Positions 54,647 through 64,000 are shown, counted from the first letter of the stretch. The stretch is 64,000 bases of DNA from QQVM01 sp964544885 (GCA_964544885.1 CAZJDX010000002.1:62001-126000); one strand, 5' to 3'. Program-made: numbers and translations. The notes: a model not told the origin generated them from the letters alone.

Positions 54647-56389
54647 TCAGTTCATAACCGGCATATTACCTATCCTGTATACAGGATAACGCCTGTAACC
54701 TTTTTCAAAGTACTTTGAATTCCTGTATATATAATATAGCTGGGAAAATGAACTGCTGGAAAATGCCGGATCGTTTTTCTTCAGCTCATTAAATCGTAAG
54801 GCTAAGTCAGGGTCCTCTTCAAGAACGGTCGCCGCCGTTTCTTCAAAGGCAAAGCCGGAGTACCATTCCTTTTGCTGAAGAATCGCATCAAAGAATCCCC
54901 AGTTAAAGTAGCTGTCTGTACAAATCGGTTCCAGAGTTTCAATAATATAGCGGCTTCCTTCCTGGAAAACAGGTACCAGGTAATCACCTTTCCGGATATT
55001 CACTGTATCCGTTGTCAGGCGGACCTTCGTATCGTAATGGAGGTAGTGACCTTCATATGCATTCTCTGTCGTTTTATAATCATCAATGTAATAGACCTCC
55101 ACCAACGTCATACTATCCATATCAGACTGAATCATTCTTATGTTATTATTGTGCAGGTTTTGCATTACACGCTTCCATGACTGGGGTATAACATAATAGA
55201 GCGGGGCGACAATTGTATCGGTGGGAAAATATTCTCCGTAATAAGGAATCTTTCTTTCAAATGGTTTTTCCTTGTCGTAGTACAATGCTTTGAGGCCTGT
55301 TACCTTGCTTGTTTTATATCCATGCTCATATCCTTTAAAATTGATTTTCCCCGCCTTGCTTTTATCGGGTTTCCAATTCACCGCAAAGTGAGTCGTGTAT
55401 TGATTGGTTTTTCTGGCCAGTGATTTTTTCTTGTTGATTTCTTCATGATTCTCATTGCATAATTCAAGCAGGGATTCAAGTAAGTGAAGTGTTGCGATAA
55501 CCCTGACTTTAAATGGTTTTAACATGTGTGACTCACTGATGAAGCCTATGGTATTGAAGAGTGCGACATAGCCTGTTGAGTAACGGGGTGTTTCAAGAAA
55601 AGCATAGATTCCGCTGTCCGGAGGAAGGCTCCATTCTGCTGTTTCGACATACGGCCCCATTTCCTCTCCGCGTTTTTTCATTTTCTGGTATAGCATGGGT
55701 GCTAGCTTGTTGTTCAGATATTCCCCCTGTTCCGGATATAGTTTGTTGTGTTGCGTGGCAATAAGTGTCATCGTGTACTGATAGTCCGCTCCGTCACTGA
55801 CGTGAGTATCCATCAGCACATGAGGGTCCCATTGCCGGAAGACCTTTAACCATGAACGTGTATTGTAGGAATCAGCTTTGATAAAATCACGATTAAGGTC
55901 AAGGTAAAGTCCATTGGCGCGGAAACCATACAGTGGAGGTCCGTTTTGACTTACCCGGCTGCAGCAATTCCTGTCAATGGCACCTTCGATATTCATTACC
56001 GGAATAATACATATTGCTACGTCATCAGGAATCAGTTTCCCATCATCCGCCAGAAGTCTTTCGGAAAGGAGTAAACTTGCATTGATACCATCCGGTTCTC
56101 CCGGATGAATGCCGTTATTGATCATGAGTACGGTGACTCCGGATTCATGCAGGGTTTTCGGATTGAACAATTCACTTTTCGTAATAACAAAAAGATGCAT
56201 TGTATATCCACCGTCAGTTTCGCCACAAGGAATAAGACGCGCATACTTACTGTCTTTGTCAAGTTGCTTATATCTTTCTATCAGTTCCGGATATGCAGGT
56301 GTCTCATAATACAGTGAACTGTCTGTAATGGCAAAAACAGGGTGGGACAACAAACTGAGAACTATGAAGTAGAACAGGGTTTTTAACAT
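54647..56389 (-). CDS. M14-family zinc carboxypeptidase-like protein
   Basis: A 580-residue exported protein: signal peptide MLKTLFYFIVLSLLSHPVFA, then an M14 fold with zinc motif NNGIHPGEPDG (His95, Glu98), PDDVAICIIPVMNIEGAIDRN, FRANGLYLDLNRDFIKAD (substrate-binding Asn/Arg), LMDTHVSDGADYQYTMTLI (third zinc His) and a late SESHMLKPFKVRV with a candidate Glu earlier (FISESHM). The C-terminal ~220 residues are a beta-rich domain. Probably a periplasmic peptidase trimming peptides or peptidoglycan. Monocistronic; the C-terminus lacks a T9SS signal. Confidence 0.82.
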   Translation of the reverse strand: MLKTLFYFIVLSLLSHPVFAITDSSLYYETPAYPELIERYKQLDKDSKYARLIPCGETDGGYTMHLFVITKSELFNPKTLHESGVTVLMINNGIHPGEPDGINASLLLSERLLADDGKLIPDDVAICIIPVMNIEGAIDRNCCSRVSQNGPPLYGFRANGLYLDLNRDFIKADSYNTRSWLKVFRQWDPHVLMDTHVSDGADYQYTMTLIATQHNKLYPEQGEYLNNKLAPMLYQKMKKRGEEMGPYVETAEWSLPPDSGIYAFLETPRYSTGYVALFNTIGFISESHMLKPFKVRVIATLHLLESLLELCNENHEEINKKKSLARKTNQYTTHFAVNWKPDKSKAGKINFKGYEHGYKTSKVTGLKALYYDKEKPFERKIPYYGEYFPTDTIVAPLYYVIPQSWKRVMQNLHNNNIRMIQSDMDSMTLVEVYYIDDYKTTENAYEGHYLHYDTKVRLTTDTVNIRKGDYLVPVFQEGSRYIIETLEPICTDSYFNWGFFDAILQQKEWYSGFAFEETAATVLEEDPDLALRFNELKKNDPAFSSSSFSQLYYIYRNSKYFEKGYRRYPVYRIGNMPVMN

Positions 56390-56585
56390 TTTCTTAAGAT
56401 TGACTGTTGTTTATACACGGTTTCGGTAGTAATATATGGCGTAAAATAGTAATTTATGGACACCTCTAAAAACCACTATCAGGGGCCCTTGTATTAAATG
56501 ATATTTCAATCGCATTGATAAGAAGGAAATATTTATCTTGTTGCACCTAAAATTCTTTATCAATAAATTCCTATTCCAATTCAAC

Positions 56586-59387
56586 ATGAAAAAGATCTTT
56601 ATCGCCTTGTTCTTTATGGCAGGTATACTTTCTGCCAATGCCCAACTTGAACTGAACAGCAACTTACCTGCAGATCCCGCGGTAAGAACCGGTTATTTAC
56701 CCAATGGGATGAAATATTATATCCGGAAGAACGCTAAGCCGGAGCAGCGTGCCGAATTCAGGATCGCGGTTAATGCCGGATCCACCGCAGAGAATGATGA
56801 CCAGCAAGGTCTTGCCCATTTTGTCGAGCATATGGCTTTCAATGGAACAAAGAATTTTAAAAAGAACGAGATCGTGGATTACCTGGAATCGGTCGGGACC
56901 AAGTTCGGAGCGCATCTGAATGCCTATACCAGTTTTGATGAGACTGTTTACATGATACAACTGCCTACGGATAAGCCGGAAATTGTTGATAAAGGACTTC
57001 AGATCCTTGAGGAATGGTGTCATAACCTGCTTTTTGATTCTCTTGAAGTTGAAAAGGAGCGTGGAGTAGTAGTGGAAGAATGGAGGCTGGGACAAGGAGC
57101 TGATGAAAGGATGAGAAGGAAATACTGGCCGGCGATTTTTATGGATTCAAGGTATGCTGTCAGGCTTCCAATAGGTAAAAAGGAAATCATTGAAACCTGT
57201 AATCGATCTACACTCGAAAGCTATTATAAGGACTGGTATCACCCCGGAAATATGGCTATTGTTGCCGTTGGAGATTTTGATCCGGATAAAATGGAAGCAA
57301 TGATCAGGAAGCAATTTGCGAGTGTAAAACCGCATCCGAATCCCAGGAAAGTGGTCAGCTATGAGGTAGGAGATAATAAGGAAGTATTGGTTGCAACTGC
57401 CACTGACAAGGAGGCGGTTTACGGAATGGTACAATTGTTTTATAAGCAACCCAGGGAGATTCATCGTACTGTGGCAGATTACAGGCGTGGAATAGCCCAG
57501 GGATTATTCTCTCAGATGATGGATGCCCGGAATGCTGAATTGCAGAGATCCGCGGACCCTCCGTTCATGTTTTCCGGTAGCGGCTATGGGGATCTGGTCA
57601 GAACAAAGTTTGCCTACTATTCAGTGGCCGCATGTAAGGAAGACGGTATAGAGAGAGCCCTGGAGACATTAGTTCGGGAGAATGAAAGAGTCAGAAGGTT
57701 TGGTTTTACTGAATCCGAATTGAAAAGACAGAAAGCTGAAGCAATGAGCCGTATGGAGAAAGCATTTAATGAGAGAGATAAAACCGAGTCAAGAAATTTT
57801 GCCAGAGAATATGTTAGTAACTATCTGGAGGAAGAACCATTTCCCGGTATTGAATTTGAAATGGAGATTTATAAGAAATATCTTGATGGAATCACACTCG
57901 CCGAGGTCAACGCTTTTGCTTCAACCTGGATTACCACAGGTGAAAATTGTGTCGCCATTATAACAGCTCCGGATAAACCAGGCACCATGATGCCTGCAGA
58001 AGCAAGAATTAAAGAGATTATTTCTAACGCTTCAAAACTCGACATCAGCGCCTATAAGGATGAAGTACCTGATAAACCCCTCATCTCAGAAACGCTGAAA
58101 GGATCGAAGGTTGCTCAAAGTACTTCGATTGATGAATATTCAATCCAGATCTGGACCCTTGAGAATGGCCTCAGGGTGATTTTTAAACCTACTGATTTCA
58201 AAAATGACGAAATACTGATGACAGCCTATTCATGGGGTGGTTGGTCGCTTTATTCGCCGGATGATTTCTGGTCAGCATCTTCCGCCGATCGTATCATGGA
58301 TGAAAGCGGGGTGGGGGAGTTCAATGCCACAGCGCTTGAAAAACTGTTGACCGGTAAAATGATAAGCCTCACACCTTATATCAGTGAACTGCAACAGGGT
58401 TTCAATGGAAGCTGTGCGCCAAAAGACCTTGAAACTCTGTTGCAGTTGACCTATAAGTATTTTACTGATCCCAGGAAAGATTCTGAAGCTTTCCAGTCAT
58501 ACATTGAAAAACAAAAGGGCATTTTACAAAACAGAAGTTCCGATCCTCAGTCGGTATTTTCGGATACTGTTAGTTATCTGATGTCAGGATATAACCCTCG
58601 CAGTCAGCCTAAAACTCCTGCATTACTGGCCAGAATTGACCTTGATAAGGCCTATTCGATTTACAAAGAGAGGTTTGCAGATGCATCAGGATTCACTTTT
58701 GTGTTTGTTGGCAGTATAAAACCCGAAGAATTCAAACCCTTGGTTGAAAAATATCTTGGCAGCCTGCCTTCACTGAATAAAAAGGAGACCTGGAAAAGTT
58801 CAGGATATTCATATCCAAAAGGGAAGATCGAGAAGGTTGTCAGAAAAGGTGTAGAGCCGAAAGCCGCTGTGTTGCTGAGATTCAATAGTCCATTTGAATT
58901 TAACCGAAATAACAGAAATGAGGTCCTTGCTCTCTCTAAACTTCTGAATATCCGGCTTCGCGAAACCTTAAGAGAGGACAAGAGTGGGGTATATGGGGTG
59001 AGTTGTTTTTCAAATCCGAAACATTTCCCATTTGAAAACCTGGAGACATCGGTTTACTTCGGATGTTCGCCTGATAACGTTGAGATGCTTATTGATGCGG
59101 TTTGGGCTGTCATCAAAGAGGTTAAGGAAGAGGTTTGTGATGAGAAGAACCTCATTAAGATAAAGGAGACTGCTTTGCGTGAGAGGGAATCAGGACTTAA
59201 AGAGAATCAATTTTGGATGAATGCAATCAGTTCTTCCAATCAAAACGGAGAGAATATCCTGGAGCTTAAAGCATATACGGATTGGGTAAATGGACTTAAG
59301 GCGGAAGACCTGAAACTTTTTGCAAACAAGTATCTGGTGACAGATAACTATGCAAGATTCGTTTTGTTGCCTGAAGCAAGCAACTGA
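56586..59387 (+). CDS. M16 insulinase-type zinc peptidase (periplasmic, fused halves)
   Basis: A 933-residue peptidase with signal peptide MKKIFIALFFMAGILSANAQ. The first half has the inverted zinc motif HFVEH (78-82, GLAHFVEHMAFNGT), followed ~75 residues later by EKERGVVVEEWR with the third zinc ligand Glu. The second half (from ~520) repeats the fold without the motif and has the R/Y-type element (LNIRLRETLREDKSGVYGV) that closes the active site. This is the PqqL-like single-chain form. It likely degrades short peptides in the periplasm. The ATG at 56586 is chosen over a TTG at 56538. It converges with miaA, with only 5 bases between stops. Confidence 0.9.
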   Translation: MKKIFIALFFMAGILSANAQLELNSNLPADPAVRTGYLPNGMKYYIRKNAKPEQRAEFRIAVNAGSTAENDDQQGLAHFVEHMAFNGTKNFKKNEIVDYLESVGTKFGAHLNAYTSFDETVYMIQLPTDKPEIVDKGLQILEEWCHNLLFDSLEVEKERGVVVEEWRLGQGADERMRRKYWPAIFMDSRYAVRLPIGKKEIIETCNRSTLESYYKDWYHPGNMAIVAVGDFDPDKMEAMIRKQFASVKPHPNPRKVVSYEVGDNKEVLVATATDKEAVYGMVQLFYKQPREIHRTVADYRRGIAQGLFSQMMDARNAELQRSADPPFMFSGSGYGDLVRTKFAYYSVAACKEDGIERALETLVRENERVRRFGFTESELKRQKAEAMSRMEKAFNERDKTESRNFAREYVSNYLEEEPFPGIEFEMEIYKKYLDGITLAEVNAFASTWITTGENCVAIITAPDKPGTMMPAEARIKEIISNASKLDISAYKDEVPDKPLISETLKGSKVAQSTSIDEYSIQIWTLENGLRVIFKPTDFKNDEILMTAYSWGGWSLYSPDDFWSASSADRIMDESGVGEFNATALEKLLTGKMISLTPYISELQQGFNGSCAPKDLETLLQLTYKYFTDPRKDSEAFQSYIEKQKGILQNRSSDPQSVFSDTVSYLMSGYNPRSQPKTPALLARIDLDKAYSIYKERFADASGFTFVFVGSIKPEEFKPLVEKYLGSLPSLNKKETWKSSGYSYPKGKIEKVVRKGVEPKAAVLLRFNSPFEFNRNNRNEVLALSKLLNIRLRETLREDKSGVYGVSCFSNPKHFPFENLETSVYFGCSPDNVEMLIDAVWAVIKEVKEEVCDEKNLIKIKETALRERESGLKENQFWMNAISSSNQNGENILELKAYTDWVNGLKAEDLKLFANKYLVTDNYARFVLLPEASN

Positions 59388-59392
59388 TCCAT

Positions 59393-60322
59393 TCATTCGG
59401 TCAAACGGTTGGAAGGGGAATTGATTTTCTCTTCCAGCCATTGAATGATCTTTTTCGGTTCAGCCCGGCCAAACCACTGAATATCCTTCTCTTTTCTGAA
59501 CCAGGTCATTTGCCTCTTTGCATAATTTCTTGTATTCTGTTTGATCTGCTCTATGGCTTCTTCAAGTGAAGTTTTTCCTTCGAAATATGAGAAGAGTTCC
59601 TTATAGCCTACTGTGTTCAGTGAATTCAGGTGTTTGAAGCCTATCAGGGAGCGGGCCTCTTCAACCAGCCCCTGTTTGATCATTTCATCAACTCTCACAT
59701 TAATTCTGGAATACAGTTCCTGACGATCAGGCATTAGTCCGATTCTGATGATGCGAAATTCCCTTTTCGCATGGCTTGATGAACGTATTTCTGAAAACTT
59801 TTTTCCTGTTTCCATACATACTTCCAGTGCTCTTATCACCCTTCGACTGTTTTTGAGATCAACCACAGAGTGATATTCGGGATCAAGTTGTTTTAATAAA
59901 TCCTGAAGGGCGGTCAGACCTTGCGATCGCTGAAGCTTTAAAAGTACTTTACGGATTTCTTCATTTCTTGCCGGAGCCTCATCAATACCTTCACAAACGG
60001 CACGGATATACAGACCACTTCCGCCTGCCATGACTGCGACTTTCCGGACGGAAAAAATTTTCTCCAGGACCTTTAATGCATCTTTTTCATAATCGGAAGC
60101 ATTATATGATTCTTCCGGGTCAAGAGAATCAATAAAGTGATGTCTGATGTTAAGGAGTTCCGGAGCGGTAGGTTTGGCTGTACCGATATTCAGCTTTTTG
60201 TAGAATTGCCGTGAATCAGCGCTGAGAATTTCCGTGCCAAAATGCTTTGCCACTTCCAGCGCCAATGAAGATTTGCCGCTGGCTGTTGGTCCCGCAATAA
60301 CGATCAAAGCCGGCAAGGTCAT
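59393..60322 (-). CDS. miaA: tRNA dimethylallyltransferase
   Basis: A 309-residue MiaA that puts dimethylallyl on A37 of tRNAs reading UNN codons. P-loop IAGPTASGKSSLA (9-21), ILSADSRQFYKKLNIGTAKP, HHFIDSLDPEESYNASDYEKDA, VMAGGSGLYIRAV and NTRNYAKRQMTWFRKEKDIQWF are diagnostic. Last gene of a minus-strand cluster; 36 bases separate it from the pRiA4b-like gene. Confidence 0.95.
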   Translation of the reverse strand: MTLPALIVIAGPTASGKSSLALEVAKHFGTEILSADSRQFYKKLNIGTAKPTAPELLNIRHHFIDSLDPEESYNASDYEKDALKVLEKIFSVRKVAVMAGGSGLYIRAVCEGIDEAPARNEEIRKVLLKLQRSQGLTALQDLLKQLDPEYHSVVDLKNSRRVIRALEVCMETGKKFSEIRSSSHAKREFRIIRIGLMPDRQELYSRINVRVDEMIKQGLVEEARSLIGFKHLNSLNTVGYKELFSYFEGKTSLEEAIEQIKQNTRNYAKRQMTWFRKEKDIQWFGRAEPKKIIQWLEEKINSPSNRLTE

Positions 60323-60358
60323 AGAAAATACGGCTGACGAAGATGCGGGAAAGCTATA

Positions 60359-61009
60359 TCAATATTCATCGTTTTCCGGCGATTCATCATCGATCAGATC
60401 CTCGTCGGCAGTTTCCATTTCAATCTCATCATCAGAATCCGAACCAGCCACAAATCCGGGGGAACTATCCTCTCCCTCTGGAATATCTTCAGCATCAGTA
60501 CCCATAATCTCCTCTTCCATTTCGTTTTCTTCTCCTTCTTCTTCAGCCAGCTCTTCGTCAAAATCCTCCGGAACCGGAATTGCTGCAACGTTGTTACCGT
60601 ATTGTTTTGGAGCTTCATTCACTTCTTTTACACAACGAGGATAGTTAGCGATCATGTCTTCCTTGGGAAGAATTTTAATGAGTTCAATATAAAAAGGCCA
60701 GGGATTTAACAGGTCATATTGATAAAGTATCTTCTGGTGCGGATCGGCAATGAGATCACACAACCTTGACTTAGACATTCTGGCAACTTTTCCGGCCTCC
60801 TCCTCGCTCAGTTCACGGGACGTAATCTCCTTGCCTTTTTTCCAGTTTGTATCGCTCAGATAAAATACCGCCTGATGCTGTGCGTCAAATCCGATAGCTT
60901 CCTGAATGGCGATATGCAGATCTTCGAAGGTTTGGGTCGGACGAATTTCTATATCCCGTGAAACATCATCATGATCTTCGAATGTAACGCGGAAGCGGTA
61001 AATGGCCAT
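60359..61009 (-). CDS. pRiA4b ORF-3-like protein with very acidic tail
   Basis: A 216-residue protein. Residues 1-140 match the pRiA4b ORF-3 family: IYRFRVTFEDHDDVSRDIEIRPTQTFEDLHIAIQEAIGFD, FYLSDTNWKKGKEI and LLNPWPFYIELIKILPK, a small fold found in plasmid and transposon-borne proteins as well as chromosomes. Residues 148-216 are an unstructured tail with 35 Asp or Glu out of 69 and no Lys or Arg. Function is unknown; such tails can bind basic proteins or metal. Chromosomal here, between cca and miaA. The cca stop is 80 bases upstream. Confidence 0.75.
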   Translation of the reverse strand: MAIYRFRVTFEDHDDVSRDIEIRPTQTFEDLHIAIQEAIGFDAQHQAVFYLSDTNWKKGKEITSRELSEEEAGKVARMSKSRLCDLIADPHQKILYQYDLLNPWPFYIELIKILPKEDMIANYPRCVKEVNEAPKQYGNNVAAIPVPEDFDEELAEEEGEENEMEEEIMGTDAEDIPEGEDSSPGFVAGSDSDDEIEMETADEDLIDDESPENDEY

Positions 61010-61089
61010 AGTGCAATTGATTTGCTGTACTCAAAAGTAGAAAGAATATTAATTCCTACGAAATAAGAGAAAAAAAACAGAAGGACTTT

Positions 61090-62505
61090 TTAGTTTCCAC
61101 CGGATATGCTGATGCCTAACTCAGCCGCTTTTTTTATCATGAAATGATAGGCTTCCTCATAGTCATTTTTAATAACGCCATCGAGAATCGCTTCACGGAT
61201 CGCATTTTTTATAAGACCAACTTCCCTTCCCGGCCTGAGACCGAAGACCTTCATGATCTGCTCTCCGGATACCGGTGGTTGCCAGTTTCTTATCCTGTCT
61301 TTCTCTTCGACTTCAACCAGTTTTTCCTGTACTATTCTGAAATTATCCTTGTATTTACGGATCTTATATTCATTCTTGGTTGTGACATCTGCCTTACAGA
61401 GCAGCATCAGGGCATCAATATCGTCTCCGGCATCGAAAAGCAACCTGCGAATTGCAGAATCGGTAACATAGTCCTGTGCCAGAACGATTGGACGGAGATG
61501 AAGCTGCACAAGCTTTTCAACCAGTTTCATTTTTTCATTCATCGGGAGTTTCAGGGTACGGAAAATGTTTTTCACCATTCTCGCGCCTTTATCTTCATGT
61601 CCGTGAAATGTCCAACCGCCTTTCGGGTCAAATCTTTTGGTTGCGGGCTTGGCAATATCATGAAGCAAGGCTGCCCACCTGATCCAAAGATCACCGGTTT
61701 CCCTGCTGACATTGTCGAGAACCTGCAATGTATGGTAAAAATTATCTTTATGACCCTGGCCGTTCACATACTCAACGCCGTGTAACAGGCAAAGTTGTGG
61801 GAAGAAAACCTGTAACAGCCCTGTCCGGAAAAGCAGATCGAAACCAATTGATGGTTTTTGGCTGAGAATAATCTTATTCAGTTCATCCGTTATTCTTTCC
61901 ATGGAAACGATCTTCAGCCTGTCTTTATTACGGGCTATGGCTTCCAGTTCCCGATGACCAATACTGAAGTTTAACTGGCATGCGAACCTGATCGCTCTCA
62001 TCATTCTTAAGGGATCATCAGAGAAGGTAATATCCGGATCCTGCGGGGTACGTATACATTTATTCTTAAGGTCGGAGATACCTTCAAAGGGATCCAGAAG
62101 TTCGCCATAGTTGCTTTCATTTAAATGAATGGCCATGGCATTGATCGTAAAATCCCGCCTCTTCTGATCATCTTCCAGCGTTCCGTTTTCAACGACAGGT
62201 TTTCTGGAGTCAGTACGATAAGATTCTTTTCGCGCCCCTACAAATTCAATATCAAGGTCTTCATACCTGATCATTGCCGTTCCAAAATTTTTAAAGTAGT
62301 TAACACCCACTTTATCGCCGAGTCTTTTCGCAACCCTTTCTGCCAAATCAATTCCGCTTCCAAGAACAACAATATCTATATCCTTTGATTCACGGTGAAG
62401 CAAAATATCTCTTACAAAGCCGCCGATTACGAATGCTTCCGTGCCCATTTCATGAGCCTCATGAGCAATTAATTTGAATATTGGATTTGTCAGATGTTTT
62501 CTCAT
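61090..62505 (-). CDS. cca: CCA tRNA nucleotidyltransferase / poly(A) polymerase family, HD domain
   Basis: A 471-residue class II nucleotidyltransferase. GGFVRDILLHRESKDIDIVV (28-47) with Asp42 and Asp44 is the catalytic core; RRDFTINAMAIHLN, DPLRMMRAIRFACQLNF are family segments; the C-terminal half has an HD domain (RWAALLHDIAKPATKRFD, FHGHEDKGARM). It adds or repairs the 3' CCA of tRNAs. The ATG at 62505 (MRKHLTN) is used; the frame runs upstream to 62604 into tsaC, but those residues are not family-like. It sits 40 bases after tsaC. Confidence 0.92.
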   Translation of the reverse strand: MRKHLTNPIFKLIAHEAHEMGTEAFVIGGFVRDILLHRESKDIDIVVLGSGIDLAERVAKRLGDKVGVNYFKNFGTAMIRYEDLDIEFVGARKESYRTDSRKPVVENGTLEDDQKRRDFTINAMAIHLNESNYGELLDPFEGISDLKNKCIRTPQDPDITFSDDPLRMMRAIRFACQLNFSIGHRELEAIARNKDRLKIVSMERITDELNKIILSQKPSIGFDLLFRTGLLQVFFPQLCLLHGVEYVNGQGHKDNFYHTLQVLDNVSRETGDLWIRWAALLHDIAKPATKRFDPKGGWTFHGHEDKGARMVKNIFRTLKLPMNEKMKLVEKLVQLHLRPIVLAQDYVTDSAIRRLLFDAGDDIDALMLLCKADVTTKNEYKIRKYKDNFRIVQEKLVEVEEKDRIRNWQPPVSGEQIMKVFGLRPGREVGLIKNAIREAILDGVIKNDYEEAYHFMIKKAAELGISISGGN

Positions 62506-62545
62506 GTTTTGATCAGGAAATTTAAGCCTGCAGCAGAAATCTCCG

Positions 62546-63127
62546 TTATTTTCTGATAAAGCTGATCTGGCCGTTCTCTTTAAGTCTGATAATGGTGGAT
62601 GCATGTCCCATCCGTGTTTCTTCTCTCCGTAAATTTACAATATAATCCATGCCGCGAAGTATTGGTTCGCTTATCTGACTGTAAACAGCCGGAGCTGCTT
62701 CTTCACTGATGTTTGCCGATGTTGAAATGATCGGTTTTTTAAATGCTGCAATGAGTTGTCGACAAAATTCATCCTTCGTTATACGGATCGCAACTGTTCC
62801 ATCTTCGGCAATCGCACCCGGCGCGAGATTTTTACCCCCGTCATATACTATGGTCAGAGGCTTCTCCGAGTATTCAATAAGCTGCCAGGCCTGTTCAGGC
62901 ACATTTCTGACGTATGAATTCAGACGGTTGGGATTGTCCAGTAAAATGATCATACTTTTTGTAGTCGGTCTTTTCTTTAGTGAAAGAATCCTTTGAATGG
63001 CTTCTTCGTTCGTGGCATCACAACCGATTCCCCATATAGTATCGGTCGGGTAAAGTATAATCCCACCCCTTCTCAAAGCCTTTAGAGCCTCATTTACTTC
63101 GCTTTTGATCCTATCCTTTTCAATCAT
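62546..63127 (-). CDS. tsaC: L-threonylcarbamoyladenylate synthase
   Basis: A 193-residue TsaC/Sua5-type (YrdC domain) enzyme making threonylcarbamoyl-AMP for tRNA t6A37. GGIILYPTDTIWGIGCDATNEEAIQRI, KRPTTKSMIILLDNP, LTIVYDGGKNLAPGAIAEDGTVAIRITKDEFCRQLI and PIISTSANISEEAAP are canonical. The ATG at 63127 overlaps the GT9 stop by 8 bases (ATGATTGA); an alternative at 63142 adds five residues. No C-terminal Sua5 domain. Functionally paired with tsaE in the lpx region. Confidence 0.93.
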   Translation of the reverse strand: MIEKDRIKSEVNEALKALRRGGIILYPTDTIWGIGCDATNEEAIQRILSLKKRPTTKSMIILLDNPNRLNSYVRNVPEQAWQLIEYSEKPLTIVYDGGKNLAPGAIAEDGTVAIRITKDEFCRQLIAAFKKPIISTSANISEEAAPAVYSQISEPILRGMDYIVNLRREETRMGHASTIIRLKENGQISFIRK

Positions 63128-64000
63128 AGAACTGATTAACATTAATTGTCATTGCGCATTTAAAGTGACTTTGAGGACAATTGCTCAATCCATGAAGACC
63201 ACAGGGACGACAATCAAGCTTTTCTTTTGTTTCAATAATACCTGAGTCATCCGACAATGGTCCGAATCCAAATGCAGGAATGGTTGAACAGAAGACAGCC
63301 CGGGTTTTCCCATTTACCGCAGAAGCAAGATGCATCGGCGCTGAATCGTTGACGTAATTCATCTTAGCCTCTTTCATGAGAGCCGCAGATTCAAGAAAAG
63401 AATATTTCCCAGCTACATTCCGGATGTAATCACTGCCGCAAGAGTTTCTGATCCTTTCACACAGATCATGTTCGGTGTTCGAACCGATCAGATAGACCAG
63501 ATGCTCTGAATTTCTTGTATGGTAATCCTTTATAAAATCAATCCATTTACTCTCAGGATATTTTTTAGTAAACCAGACGGAACCGGGAGCAATACAGATG
63601 TAAGGAGTCTGCAAAAGGGCTGAAACAGACGACCGATGGGTGGCTGTGGGATAGATTTTAGGTAATGCTTTGATTTCTCCGGTGAGGTCTTTCACCAGAT
63701 CATGATTCCTTTCGGTTTCATGCCTTCCATCTCCGATGATGTGTCTATATCTCTTTGTAAAAAAGAGCGACAAGGGATTTTTATCAAAGCCTCTTGTTTC
63801 CTTTGCTCCGCCAAGCAGCGTAAGCAAGCCTGAACTGAAAAATCGCTGTAGGTTTATCAACAGATCGTATTTTTCGGCACGGATAGCCGGTATCAGGCTT
63901 AAAAGTCCTTTTAACTTTTTTCTGTTCTTATTCCAGATATGAATTTTGTTCACATAGGGGTGACCAATAAAAAGTGATTCATTTCCTCCTCTTAGCAGCA
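63120..64000 (-). CDS. GT9 glycosyltransferase (heptosyltransferase-like), 5' end outside
   Basis: The gene runs past the window end: upstream of the GTG at 63953 the frame continues to the edge as LLRGGNESLFIGHPYVNKIHIW. The 293 or so visible codons are a GT9 (ADP-heptose:LPS heptosyltransferase) protein lacking its N-terminal strand: YDLLINLQRFFSSGLLTLLG, ICIAPGSVWFTKKYPESKWIDFIKDY (nucleotide-sugar loop), LVYLIGSNTEHDLCE and YVNDSAPMHLASAVNGKTRAVFCSTIP, ending with a Cys-containing CRPCGLHGLSNCPQSHFKCAM. It probably adds a heptose to LPS core. Overlaps tsaC by 8 bases. Confidence 0.9.
   Translation of the reverse strand, partial: LLRGGNESLFIGHPYVNKIHIWNKNRKKLKGLLSLIPAIRAEKYDLLINLQRFFSSGLLTLLGGAKETRGFDKNPLSLFFTKRYRHIIGDGRHETERNHDLVKDLTGEIKALPKIYPTATHRSSVSALLQTPYICIAPGSVWFTKKYPESKWIDFIKDYHTRNSEHLVYLIGSNTEHDLCERIRNSCGSDYIRNVAGKYSFLESAALMKEAKMNYVNDSAPMHLASAVNGKTRAVFCSTIPAFGFGPLSDDSGIIETKEKLDCRPCGLHGLSNCPQSHFKCAMTINVNQFYD

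Noticed and set aside
62506..62604. 33-residue extension of cca overlapping tsaC
   Set aside because: Residues are not family-like and would overlap the end of tsaC; ATG 62505 gives the standard start.

Overview
The window looks like chromosomal DNA of a member of the Bacteroidota, probably an environmental, uncultured-type lineage. The evidence is a lipid A operon with the LpxC-FabZ fusion typical of the phylum, a PorX-type regulator of the type IX secretion system (T9SS), several secreted proteins with type A or type B T9SS C-terminal signals, DUF1573 proteins, a DAHP synthase-chorismate mutase fusion, and promoters of the TTG-N19/20-TAnnTTTG kind. I saw no tRNA, rRNA, CRISPR array, transposase or phage gene.

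Layout. 1-4747: a patatin-like protein (cut by the window edge), a BtuF-like binding protein, a cystathionine beta-synthase-type enzyme, a LolC/E-type permease and a NamZ-like muramidase lipoprotein. 4785-9493: an aminotransferase, three tandem DUF1573 proteins and porX. 9764-14342: an HD hydrolase, an alpha/beta hydrolase and a TonB-dependent receptor. 14480-20343: lpxD, lpxC-fabZ, lpxA, an ABC ATPase, tsaE and alanine dehydrogenase. 20344-29719: an accessory island of three large secreted or surface proteins bracketed by two related arrays of palindromic repeats. 29720-34420: proline dehydrogenase divergent from a shikimate operon (DAHP synthase-chorismate mutase, aroB, aroA). 34427-38998: envelope proteins and a T9SS cargo protein. 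39142-43774: purK, purE, hpt, adk, obg and a PAP2 phosphatase. 43892-50578: a PafA-like phosphatase and a 1580-residue PKD adhesin. 50794-59387: an alpha-oxoamine synthase-like enzyme, a response regulator, a histidine kinase, a small unknown protein and M14 and M16 peptidases. 59393-64000: a minus-strand cluster of tRNA-modification and tRNA-processing genes (miaA, cca, tsaC) with a pRiA4b ORF-3-like protein and a GT9 glycosyltransferase cut by the window edge.

The most interesting feature is at 21094-21260. An ATG is followed immediately by 43 bases of uninterrupted AC dinucleotide repeat. In the sequence as given this ATG runs into a stop after 18 codons, but one extra AC unit (or two fewer) would fuse it in frame to a signal peptide and a SprB-repeat/tail-fibre-like surface protein that otherwise has no ordinary start codon. 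This is the layout of a slipped-strand phase-variation switch, here in the OFF state, at the head of a three-gene secreted-protein operon. The operon lies between two homologous repeat arrays that could recombine. An assembly or sequencing error in the repeat must be excluded first.

The rest is mostly core metabolism and envelope biogenesis. Functional names rest on motifs read by eye; no database search was run.
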